NCBI GenBank assembly: GCA_020073245.1
Contig: JAIQFQ010000014.1
Coordinates: 1-64,000 of the forward strand
From: Terriglobia bacterium
GTDB taxonomy: Bacteria > Acidobacteriota > Thermoanaerobaculia > Thermoanaerobaculales > Thermoanaerobaculaceae
Reading direction: 5' to 3'
DNA length: 64,000 bases
In this document: piece after piece, positions 1 to 6,860 of the stretch
Layout of the letters: each line of letters starts with the position of its first letter
How positions within the stretch are numbered: the stretch's first letter is position 1
Program-made: the position numbers and the translations under genes
Notes under the pieces: generated by a model
The model's input: the letters and a program-made list of their open reading frames with translations, nothing else
Told to the model about the DNA's origin: nothing
The model's database searches: none

Positions 1-1493
1 AACTCGTCGAACGCGAGGTCGAAACCGATCGCGTCACGGACAGCGCACATGTCGAGGCGAGCGTCCGGCCCACGCCACACCCAGTCCGTGCCCTGCCACG
101 AACCGGCGGCGGCCCCGTCCAGCTCGCTCCGCGCCTCGGCCAGGCTCGTCGCGTCCCCTGCAGCCTCGGCGAGGGCCACTCGCGCCTCGATGACAGGGAG
201 CGCCACCGCCCAGCTCCGGTTGACGCGTCTGAGCGCAGCGCGACCCTCGGCGACACGGTGAGCTTTAGCGAGCACGCGCGCCTTGGCGACCCAGTACGGC
301 GCCCACGCCTCGATGGCGCCCGCCTCGGCACGTCGTTCGATCACTTCCGCCCCAGGAAGGTCGCCGGCGGCGAGCGCGGTGGCCGCGGCGATCGAAGCGG
401 GCAGGTCACCCCCGCTCGCCTTCAGGCGGGCGACCGCGGCGGCCGGCAGCCACGTCTGTCCACGCAGGAAACCGTCGAGAGCCAGGTCGAGCCAGCGCCG
501 GATCGTCGGCGCGGACGCCGTCACGGAACCGGGGGGACAGTTGGCGAGTGCGGACTCGAGCACAGCCGAGAATCGGCGGTCGGCCGGCACGTCGCCCACG
601 ACGCTGAGAGCCAACGAACGTGCGCCGACCCGGTCTCCGCCACGGAGGTGCCCGGCCGCCTCGCTGACGCGGCGCTCTGCCAGCGCACGGATGGCCAGAT
701 CGCGGCGGCGATGAGCGGCGCAGAATCCATCCCAGTCTTCCCGCGCTCGGCACACCTCCTCGATGACCGACCACCCCCAGGGGAGATCCGGGACCAGCGA
801 GAACGCTTCCTCGCGGTCGGTCGCCGCCACCAGCCACATCGCCGCACACTGCCTGAACGTGTCGGGATCGGCGAACGCTCGCCGCAGCGCGTCCCTCGCC
901 TCACCGCGCCGTTCCGCCGGCAGGAGAGGCCAGGTCTCGAGCCATGCCACGGCCAAGGGACGGAGGGGCTCGTCCTCCCCGGGGGCCAGCCTGGCGGCCG
1001 CCTGCAAGGGCTGTTCCCACACCGACTGCTCGGTAAGCACCCGTGGATCCCCCTGGAGCCACCAGATCCGATTGGTCGCGCTGCCTAGGATCATCGCCGC
1101 CTGCCAGGCGGCCGGGAGCTCGGCAAGAGAATCGGCGGCGATCCCGCGCGCAAGGTCGAGGCGCTCGCCGACTCTCGACGCGGCTTCCACGGCCCTGCGC
1201 ACCGGCAGCTTCGAGAACGCGTCCGGATCGTAGGCCTCCGCGAGCAGGCCGCGGGCGACTGCCAGCCGTGAGCGCGTGGGGTCGGGATCGGAGGCCACAT
1301 CCGCCGCAACCGCGGGTTGTCGCGCCCCGAGCCCCGTGGACCTGAGGAGTCGGAGCGCAGCGCTGTGCTCCCGCGTCCACGCAAGCCTGTGCACCATCGC
1401 CGTCACCGCCAACGCCACTGCCACAGCGGCGATCACCCCGCGTGCGGCCCGGGAGGCAACGCTCAGCGGAGGAGGTGTCCCGTCAGTCAACAC
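1..1493 (-). CDS. Membrane-anchored helical protein of unknown function (3' end outside window)
   Basis: An uninterrupted minus-strand frame runs from a GTG at 1493 (or TTG at 1490) off the left edge, giving at least 497 residues. It has no ATG near its start, so an ATG-only gene finder would miss it. A GGTGAG ribosome-binding-like sequence lies 2 nt upstream, and the in-frame TGA just before it is the stop of the CDGSH gene, so the two genes are 15 nt apart and probably co-transcribed. Residues about 19-35 form one transmembrane helix; the rest is soluble, rich in Ala, Arg, Leu and Trp, with helix-turn-helix periodicity resembling TPR or other alpha-solenoid repeats. I do not recognise a family. 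The other minus frames here have Arg/Gly/Pro-rich shadow composition, whereas this one has normal protein composition. Confidence 0.7.
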   Translation of the reverse strand, partial: MLTDGTPPPLSVASRAARGVIAAVAVALAVTAMVHRLAWTREHSAALRLLRSTGLGARQPAVAADVASDPDPTRSRLAVARGLLAEAYDPDAFSKLPVRRAVEAASRVGERLDLARGIAADSLAELPAAWQAAMILGSATNRIWWLQGDPRVLTEQSVWEQPLQAAARLAPGEDEPLRPLAVAWLETWPLLPAERRGEARDALRRAFADPDTFRQCAAMWLVAATDREEAFSLVPDLPWGWSVIEEVCRAREDWDGFCAAHRRRDLAIRALAERRVSEAAGHLRGGDRVGARSLALSVVGDVPADRRFSAVLESALANCPPGSVTASAPTIRRWLDLALDGFLRGQTWLPAAAVARLKASGGDLPASIAAATALAAGDLPGAEVIERRAEAGAIEAWAPYWVAKARVLAKAHRVAEGRAALRRVNRSWAVALPVIEARVALAEAAGDATSLAEARSELDGAAAGSWQGTDWVWRGPDARLDMCAVRDAIGFDLAFDE

Positions 1494-1508
1494 GTGCTCA
1501 CCGTGAGG

Positions 1509-1751
1509 TCACGACAGCGTCTTGTGGGTGCCGTCGCAGCGTGGCTGGTTTCCGGTGTGCTTGCAGCCGCAGAAGGCGATCTTCTGCTTCTCCGTGATCT
1601 CCACCTTCATCGGCGTGTACTCGGTCTCCTTGTGTGAGCCGTCGCAGAAAGGTTGCGTACCCGAGCGGCCGCAGCGGCACCAGTAGTAGGTGCCGGGCTC
1701 GACATCGAGGACGAAAGGGTGCCTGGCAGCGATTGCCGGCGCGTGCCTCAT
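1509..1751 (-). CDS. CDGSH iron-sulfur domain protein (tandem CDGSH)
   Basis: An 80-residue protein with two CDGSH zinc-finger-type motifs, each of the form C-x-C-x2-(S/T)-x3-P-x-C-D-G-(S/T)-H: one ending CDGSH, the other CDGTH. Each motif should bind a [2Fe-2S] cluster with three Cys and one His. Bacterial tandem-CDGSH proteins are small soluble redox or cluster-transfer proteins whose partners are mostly unknown. The ATG at 1751 is preferred over the one at 1769 because GGAGGT lies at 1756-1761, 4 nt before it. It sits downstream of the GTPase gene, separated by a fold-back repeat, and directly upstream of the membrane-anchored protein that leaves the window. Confidence 0.88.
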   Translation of the reverse strand: MRHAPAIAARHPFVLDVEPGTYYWCRCGRSGTQPFCDGSHKETEYTPMKVEITEKQKIAFCGCKHTGNQPRCDGTHKTLS

Positions 1752-1796
1752 CTGTACCTCCAACCCCATATGTTCTCACGTTCCAAGGAAACAGGA

Positions 1797-1928
1797 GGAG
1801 AGTTAAGGGTTCAGAGTGAAGAGTGAAGAGTTGAAAGACAGGGCACCAACTCAATCTCGTGGCGACGCAGGTAAACCGCTCGTATTTCTTGCTGTTAACT
1901 CTTAACTTCTCACTCTTAACTCTTCACC
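1797..1928. repeat. Fold-back heptad repeat, GAGTTNN class
   Basis: Two inverted arms (about 1799-1837 and 1892-1928) flank an unrelated loop. Read on the plus strand, the left arm splits into 7-bp units such as GAGTTAA, GGGTTCA, GAGTGAA, GAGTGAA, GAGTTGA. The right arm is the reverse complement of the same class with a different order of variants. It fills the gap between the GTPase stop and the CDGSH gene. The same class recurs at 14705-14852 and, one-armed, at 21225-21322. Confidence 0.8.
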
Positions 1929-1934
1929 GTCGCT

Positions 1935-2909
1935 TCAAGCGTGGAGTTCCACCACGTCGCGGTCGCGCAGCTCGAAGTCGCGCGCCACGCGCTGCCCTTC
2001 GAGCTTTCCGCCCCACACACGGGCGAACTGGAGCTTCTCCGCGATCTCCCGGTGGACGCGCTCGGCGAAGTCGGACACGGTGTGGCCGTGCGGCAGGACG
2101 AACGGCGCCGACTTGTCCGCCGGCTTGCCGGGCGGCTTGGAGTACACCCGGACGAGTTGCAGTCGCCGCCACAGGGCGACCTTGAGCCCCTCGAGGCCGG
2201 CGTGTGTCGCAATGCTGATCCGGAGGATCGGGTATACGGAGGCGTAAAGCTCCTCGAGGACCTTGAGGTCCTCCTCACGTGCGAGGTCGGCCTTGGTCAC
2301 GACCATGAGGGTCACGATCGGGTTGTCGCGCGGGTCCGTGTCCTCGGGCAGCTCGCCCACGAGCGGAGCGTGCGCCGCGGCGAGTCTCTCGCGCACGACC
2401 TCCACGTCCTCGGGCAGCTCCGGCGAGGTGGGATCCACCATGAGGAGCGCCAGGTCGGCCCCCCGCACTAGGCCCGGCAGCCATGGATCCATGTGTTGCG
2501 AGGCGATCGGTGGGAGGTCTACCAGCTGGATGCTTACGTCCTCGAACGCCATCATGCCCGGCTGCGGTCGCGTGGTCGTGAACGGGTAGTCGGCGATCGC
2601 AGGCTCGGCATGGGTCAGGACCGCGAGCAGCGAGGACTTGCCGCAGTTCGGCGGCCCGACCAGGACGACCTGCGCCGCCCCTTCGGCCTCCACCTTGATG
2701 GCGTGCCCGTGCTTCGAGGTACGGGCCTCTTCTTCGTGCCGGAGTCGCGCCATGCGACGCTTGAGCTCCGCCTGCATCTTCTCGGTGCCCTTGTGCTTCG
2801 GGATGGTGGCCAGCATCTCCTCGAGGGCCACCCGGCGCTCCTCGGGAGAGTGAGCCGCCTTAAACTTGGCTTCCGCCGCTCGGTACTGGGGGGTCAGGTT
2901 CGCAGGCAT
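1935..2909 (-). CDS. DRG/Obg-like GTPase with C-terminal TGS domain
   Basis: A 324-residue cytoplasmic GTP-binding protein of the DRG/OBG translation-factor group. A coiled-coil N-terminus (about 1-75) precedes the G domain: G1 P-loop GPPNCGKSSL near residue 85, a DYPFTTTRP switch I region, DLPP as the G3 motif, and TKAD as G4. The last 80 residues look like a TGS domain, which contacts RNA or ribosomes in this superfamily (VLPHGHTVSDFAERVH then a DRDVVELH ending). DRG proteins are best known from archaea and eukaryotes, but bacterial DRG-like homologues exist and their function is not established. The ATG at 2909 has no strong Shine-Dalgarno sequence, so the start is probable rather than certain. 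Confidence 0.85.
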   Translation of the reverse strand: MPANLTPQYRAAEAKFKAAHSPEERRVALEEMLATIPKHKGTEKMQAELKRRMARLRHEEEARTSKHGHAIKVEAEGAAQVVLVGPPNCGKSSLLAVLTHAEPAIADYPFTTTRPQPGMMAFEDVSIQLVDLPPIASQHMDPWLPGLVRGADLALLMVDPTSPELPEDVEVVRERLAAAHAPLVGELPEDTDPRDNPIVTLMVVTKADLAREEDLKVLEELYASVYPILRISIATHAGLEGLKVALWRRLQLVRVYSKPPGKPADKSAPFVLPHGHTVSDFAERVHREIAEKLQFARVWGGKLEGQRVARDFELRDRDVVELHA

Positions 2910-2983
2910 GCCAGACCATTCTAAACGGTGCCGACGGGCGGAGGGGCAGAGGAACGTTGCCCGTCCCGGAATTTGTCGGGGAC

Positions 2984-3154
2984 TGGCAAAACGTCAAACG
3001 TAAAACGTCAAAGGGAAGACGAGAGAGGTGAGAGGGAAGACGGGAGAGAAACGACGTCAGGCCTTCGCCGTGGGTTGTCTTCCTTTTACCTTCTTCCTTA
3101 AGCTCCGTCTCAGGTCTTCCGTTTAGCGTTTGACCTCTTCCCTTTCACAATTCA
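2984..3154. repeat. Fold-back heptad repeat, ACGTCAA/AGGGAAG class
   Basis: The left arm (about 2988-3052) reads as consecutive 7-bp units: ACGTCAA, ACGTAAA, ACGTCAA, AGGGAAG, ACGAGAG, AGGTGAG, AGGGAAG, ACGGGAG. The right arm (about 3077-3150) is pyrimidine-rich and complementary in class but not in exact sequence. It occupies most of the 303-bp gap between the divergently oriented GTPase gene and the small membrane protein gene. No other feature is seen in that gap apart from a TAGACT hexamer near 3200 that could be a -10 box. Confidence 0.8.
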
Positions 3155-3212
3155 CCTCGGTTGCTTCCGGCGGAACCTCGAGCGCTCCAGATCCCAGGGT
3201 AGACTGCGCGAA

Positions 3213-3668
3213 ATGCACGATGCACCCCGACGTCGCTCGCGTGCCCCGCTCATCGCCGCGACGCTCGCGCTCGCCTATCTGGCAGCCGTCGCCGTGGGCG
3301 CGTGGGCGCTCGCTGGCGTGGCGGTGGCCGCCGCCGTTGCGGGGTGCGCGGCCGTGCTCACACGGCGTCCGTCAGCCGGGCTGCGCCTCGGCCTTGGAGC
3401 GATCATGGTCTGGCTCGCCCTCGGCATCGGCGGGGCGTTCGTCCTGCATCCACACGCCATCCGGGGTTTCGTCTGGGTGCTGCTCGTCCTCTACTTCGTC
3501 CCGCTCCCGCTGGTCCCGTGGCTCTACGCCGCCACGTTCGCAGAAACGAAAATAAAGGGAAGAAGGGAGAAGGTAGACGGGAGAGGAAAGACAAGCGACC
3601 TTCATGATGGAGGTCTTTCCTCTTCCCTCTCCCCTCTTCCCTCTAACCAGACCGAGGGCGGCCAATGA
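3213..3668 (+). CDS. Small membrane protein coupled to a Na+/solute symporter
   Basis: A 151-residue protein with three hydrophobic helices (about residues 13-50, 58-78 and 84-108). Its stop overlaps the start of the downstream symporter as ATGA, so the two are translationally coupled. Small membrane proteins often precede sodium/solute symporter genes and may be accessory subunits; the role here is inferred from position only. The last 40 or so residues (Lys/Arg-rich, then Ser/Leu-rich) are entirely encoded by a fold-back repeat at 3545-3650 and are unlikely to belong to the conserved fold. The natural C-terminus was probably near residue 112. Confidence 0.65.
   Translation: MHDAPRRRSRAPLIAATLALAYLAAVAVGAWALAGVAVAAAVAGCAAVLTRRPSAGLRLGLGAIMVWLALGIGGAFVLHPHAIRGFVWVLLVLYFVPLPLVPWLYAATFAETKIKGRREKVDGRGKTSDLHDGGLSSSLSPLPSNQTEGGQ
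3545..3650. repeat. Fold-back heptad repeat inside the 3' end of a gene
   Basis: The purine arm (about 3549-3595) reads as 7-bp units AGGGAAG, AAGGGAG, AAGGTAG, ACGGGAG; the pyrimidine arm (about 3612-3650) mirrors it. It lies within the open reading frame of the small membrane protein and stops 15 nt before the symporter start codon. Confidence 0.78.
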
Positions 3669-5068
3669 CGGTCCTGGTCCTGGTCGTCCTGCTGGCGGGC
3701 GTCATCGCCTGGTGGGGGGCACGCCATTCGCACACCGCGACCGACTACTTCGCCGCCGGACGGAGCGCCGGCGCCTGGCTGGTCGGCATCGCCGGCACCG
3801 CGGCCGCCGTGTCTGCGTTCACCTTCGTCGGCGGGCCGGGGCTCTTCGCCGTCGTGGGGATCGGCTCGCTTTGGATCACGTTTTCGGCTCCTCTTACCAG
3901 CGCGCTGCAGTGTTGGGCGATCGGAGAGCCCGTCGTCGAACTCGCCCGCCGCCACGGGATCCTGACACCGCAGGAGCTGATCGGGGTGCGGTTCGGGGGG
4001 AGCGCCCGGGCGGTTGCCGCGTTGATGATCGTGATCGGTTGCGTGGCGTACCTCGCGGTGCAGGCCCGAGCCGCGGCTGTGCTTGGGGAGGATTTCCTCA
4101 AGGTGCCGGGGGCCGCGGCCGCAGGCGTCGCCCTCCTCGCCACCACCGCCTACACGGCTCTCGGCGGGATGCGCGCGGGGCTGGTGGCCGATGCCGTCCA
4201 GGGCGCGACGATGGCGCTGCTGGCACTGGTCCTTGCCGGCGCCGCGCTTGTGGCCGCGGGCGGGCCGGCGGCGGCGTTCGCCACTCTCCGGCATGCCCGG
4301 CCCGAGCTGCTGGGGAGCTTCGGCGGCGCGCCGCCCGGCCGCGCGCTCGCCTGGTATCTGCTGTTCTGCCTCGGGACCTGCGCCCAACCGCACTACATCC
4401 AGAAGTTCTTCTTCCTGCGCTCGCGCGAGCAGCTCCGGGCGCTCCCTGCCGTGCTCACGCTGGCGCTCGCGGTCACGCTCTCGGTGTGGCTCTCCGTGGG
4501 TCTCGCCGGCTCGGCGCTCGCCGCACGCGGGGCGATCACCCTCGCCCGTCCCGACGACCTGGCCCCGCGCACGATGGCCTTTCTCGGTCCGTGGGCCGAG
4601 TTGGTCGCCGGCGTGGCGGTGCTGGCGGCGCTGATGTCCGCCGCCGCGTCGTTCCTGAACCTCGCGGCGGCTGCGGTCACCCGCGACCTGCCCGCCGCGC
4701 TCGGGAAGCCCGCTCGCGGACTCGCCGCGGCCCGCGTGACGACGGCGGCGGTGGCTCTCGTCGCGGCTGCGCTGGGCGCCGGCAGCACGCGCACGGTGGC
4801 GATGCTGGGGATCGCCGGCTGGGGGTTCTTCACCGCGGCGCTCCTGCCGGTGTTCACGCTCGGCCTTGCCTGGAACGGCGCCACGGGCGCAGGCGCCGTC
4901 TCCGCGATGCTTGCCGGCGGAGGCGTGGACATCCTCCTCGAGCTGAACCGGCCTCACCTTCCTGCCGGCCTCGAGCCCGGTCTCGCCGGCGCCGCAGCAG
5001 GGATGCTGCTACTGATAGCTGTGTCGGGCATGAGTCGTTCGAGGGTTCGCAGTCCTGGGCTATGGTGA
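3665..5068 (+). CDS. Sodium:solute symporter (SSS family)
   Basis: A 467-residue polytopic membrane protein of the SSS (SLC5/PutP-like) family that uses the Na+ gradient to import a small solute. It has about 13 hydrophobic helices. The early segment after TM1 contains DYFAAGRSAGAWLVGIAG, typical of the family around the first sodium-site helices. It also shows the conserved central PHYIQKFF-type loop, and a FLNLAAAAVTRDL region matching the family's 'S-x-LN-x-A-x3-TRD' signature. The substrate cannot be read from sequence. The start ATG overlaps the upstream stop. The final dozen residues run into the edge of a fold-back repeat, so the C-terminus may be recently altered. Confidence 0.88.
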   Translation: MTVLVLVVLLAGVIAWWGARHSHTATDYFAAGRSAGAWLVGIAGTAAAVSAFTFVGGPGLFAVVGIGSLWITFSAPLTSALQCWAIGEPVVELARRHGILTPQELIGVRFGGSARAVAALMIVIGCVAYLAVQARAAAVLGEDFLKVPGAAAAGVALLATTAYTALGGMRAGLVADAVQGATMALLALVLAGAALVAAGGPAAAFATLRHARPELLGSFGGAPPGRALAWYLLFCLGTCAQPHYIQKFFFLRSREQLRALPAVLTLALAVTLSVWLSVGLAGSALAARGAITLARPDDLAPRTMAFLGPWAELVAGVAVLAALMSAAASFLNLAAAAVTRDLPAALGKPARGLAAARVTTAAVALVAAALGAGSTRTVAMLGIAGWGFFTAALLPVFTLGLAWNGATGAGAVSAMLAGGGVDILLELNRPHLPAGLEPGLAGAAAGMLLLIAVSGMSRSRVRSPGLW

Positions 5069-5164
5069 AATGGTGAAAGGTAAAAGGGAAAAAAGCAAAG
5101 GGAAAACGAAGACCCGGAAAGGCCTGCTGCCTTCCCTTTCACTTCTTACCTTTTCCCCTTTGCC
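5069..5164. repeat. Fold-back heptad repeat, AAAGGGA class
   Basis: The purine arm reads as 7-bp units AAAGGTA, AAAGGGA, AAAAAGC, AAAGGGA; the pyrimidine arm (about 5130-5164) mirrors it around a short GC-rich loop. It fills the gap between the symporter stop and nth. Transcribed RNA would form a long imperfect hairpin. Confidence 0.78.
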
Positions 5165-5185
5165 TGATTCCGGGACCGAGTGCCG

Positions 5186-5848
5186 ATGACAATCCGTAGC
5201 GCCATCAACCCTGCGTGGCTGGTGCGCCACTTGGAGCGCGTGCGCGAAAGCGTGCGGCCGACGACGCTCGCGGAGGTCGAGAAGAAGCGGGATCCGTTCC
5301 GGCTTCTCGTCGCGTGCGTGATCTCGCTCCGCACCAAGGACGCCGTTACGGCTGAGGCGAGCGCCCGCCTGTTCGCGGTGGCGCGAACGCCCGAGGGCGT
5401 CGCGGCGCTGCCCGAGGGTCGCATCGCGAAACTGATCTTCCCCGCCGGTTTCTACAACACCAAGGCACGCCAGATCCGCGCGATCGCCCGCCGCCTCACA
5501 GAAGAGCACGGCACCGCCGTGCCTGCCGATCGCGAGGCGCTGCTCGCCCTCCCGGGCGTCGGGCGCAAGACCGCAAACCTCGTGCTGGGGCTCGGGTTCG
5601 CGATCCCGGCGATCTGCGTGGACACGCACGTGCACCGGATCTCCAACCGCCTCGGCCTCGTGGCGACGCGCACACCGGAGCAGACCGAGCACGCGCTGGA
5701 GAAGGTGCTGCCTCGGCGCTACTGGATCGACATCAACGACCTGCTGGTCACGTTCGGGCAGCAGATCTGTCACCCGACGTCGCCGAAGTGCTCGTCCTGC
5801 CCGCTCGCCGGGCGTTGCCCCCGCATCGGCGTCACGCGGAGCCGTTGA
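5186..5848 (+). CDS. nth: Endonuclease III (DNA glycosylase/AP lyase)
   Basis: A 220-residue base-excision repair enzyme that removes oxidised pyrimidines and cleaves the AP site. The helix-hairpin-helix LPGVGRKTANLV carries the catalytic Lys, and VDTHVHR carries the catalytic Asp. The C-terminal [4Fe-4S] cluster ligands follow the classic spacing C-x6-C-x2-C-x5-C (CHPTSPKCSSCPLAGRC). The early helix reads VISLRTKD where many homologues have S-x-QTxD, so a Gln is replaced by Arg; some archaeal and deep-branching Nth proteins show the same. The ATG at 5186 is preferred; an in-frame GTG at 5180 is also possible. Confidence 0.93.
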   Translation: MTIRSAINPAWLVRHLERVRESVRPTTLAEVEKKRDPFRLLVACVISLRTKDAVTAEASARLFAVARTPEGVAALPEGRIAKLIFPAGFYNTKARQIRAIARRLTEEHGTAVPADREALLALPGVGRKTANLVLGLGFAIPAICVDTHVHRISNRLGLVATRTPEQTEHALEKVLPRRYWIDINDLLVTFGQQICHPTSPKCSSCPLAGRCPRIGVTRSR

Positions 5849-5873
5849 GCAAGCGGAGAGCGACTCGGGGGCC

Positions 5874-6671
5874 TCAGGTCGGTGTCGCTCGCGCGACCGC
5901 ATGGGCGTAGGGGGTCGAGGTGTACTCGACCATCTCGAAGCCGCCCGCCTCCAGCTCCGATGACAGCTCGTCACGTGTGAAGTGGTGGTCAAAGGAGCCC
6001 GCGAGGGAATCGCCGAGCTCCACCGGCTCCCGCGAAAACCGCACGCGGCGCACGGCCGACGCAATCGCGCGGATGTACCGAAACCTCCGTGCCGAGGGGT
6101 TGCGCTCGAAGAACGACACCAGCAGCGGCGCCGTCGCCCGCAGGTGGCCCCGAAGCTGGCGGAGGAACGCGACTCTCGACTCACGCCGCGGGACGTGCAT
6201 GTAGCCGCCCCAGCCGATCACCGCGGCGTCGAAGGTGCCGAATCCTCCGGGAACAGCGTCGGGCTCCGCGAGCACGAAGCGGAGGGGGACGCCCTCCGCG
6301 TCCGCGAGATGGTTTGCCGTCGCCACGAGGCCATCGGTACAGTCGAAAGCGTCGACCTCGAAACCCTGCCGTCTCAGGGCGATGGCCTCCCGCCCCCCAC
6401 CCGCAGATGCGACGAGTACCGACCGGCACGAGGCGAAGTGGCGCCGGATGATGTCCTCCTCCCAACCCTGGAGCCCCGAGAGGTTGTACTCCCGGTCGTG
6501 GTACTTCGCAGCACCTTCGTAGTAGAGGCTGGTCGCGGCGCGAAGGGCGGCCGGGCCCACGACACCAAGCCAGACCCCCTCATGGACGGCTTGCAGGGCA
6601 TTCAGAACAGCGCGCTCACACCGGTCCGCTCGCGCGTACCACCGGGCCACCCAGATTGACCAGCGTGACAC
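5874..6671 (-). CDS. Class I SAM-dependent methyltransferase in a RiPP cluster
   Basis: A 265-residue protein with a Rossmann-type methyltransferase core. The motif I region reads VLVASAGGGREAIAL, followed by an acidic residue at the end of strand 2 (VDAFDCTDG), then the VIGWGGYMHV post-II region. It starts with GTG at 6671 with a weak GAGA upstream, 24 nt after the precursor peptide stop. Its place as last gene of a kinase-cyclase-precursor operon suggests that it methylates the peptide product; methyltransferases are known tailoring enzymes of lasso peptides. A role on another small molecule is possible. Confidence 0.75.
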   Translation of the reverse strand: MSRWSIWVARWYARADRCERAVLNALQAVHEGVWLGVVGPAALRAATSLYYEGAAKYHDREYNLSGLQGWEEDIIRRHFASCRSVLVASAGGGREAIALRRQGFEVDAFDCTDGLVATANHLADAEGVPLRFVLAEPDAVPGGFGTFDAAVIGWGGYMHVPRRESRVAFLRQLRGHLRATAPLLVSFFERNPSARRFRYIRAIASAVRRVRFSREPVELGDSLAGSFDHHFTRDELSSELEAGGFEMVEYTSTPYAHAVARATPT

Positions 6672-6695
6672 TGCTATCTCGAAGCCCCTGGGAGG

Positions 6696-6860
6696 CTAGG
6701 GGCGGGTCGGGTTCGCCGGGCTGGCGTCTGGATTAGGACCGGATTTCCGTACGACGTCCGCAAGCGTGGCGACCTCCACAACCCTCGGGGCCTCGTACGG
6801 CGCACGCCCACGAACCGGGGAGATTCCTTCACGCTTCGCCTCGGGGCGCTGATCGCTCAT
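6696..6860 (-). CDS. Lasso-type RiPP precursor peptide
   Basis: A 54-residue peptide starting at the ATG at 6860, which overlaps the cyclase stop codon as ATGA. Its middle contains YEAPRVVEVATLADVVRKSG, closely resembling the Y-x2-P-x-(L/V)-x2-(V)-x2-L leader signature that lasso-peptide RRE proteins recognise. The last 16 residues, KSGPNPDASPANPTRP, are the likely core: Pro/Asn-rich, with a single Asp. If Lys were residue 1 the Asp would be at ring position 7; with Ser or Gly first it would be 6 or 5. The expected Thr two residues before the core is absent, so the cleavage site is uncertain. The gene lies between a lasso-cyclase-like gene and a methyltransferase. Confidence 0.72.
   Translation of the reverse strand: MSDQRPEAKREGISPVRGRAPYEAPRVVEVATLADVVRKSGPNPDASPANPTRP

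Noticed and set aside
2984-3154. CRISPR-like periodicity
   Set aside because: The period is 7 bp, not a repeat-spacer of 60-75 bp; there are no unique spacers and no cas genes.
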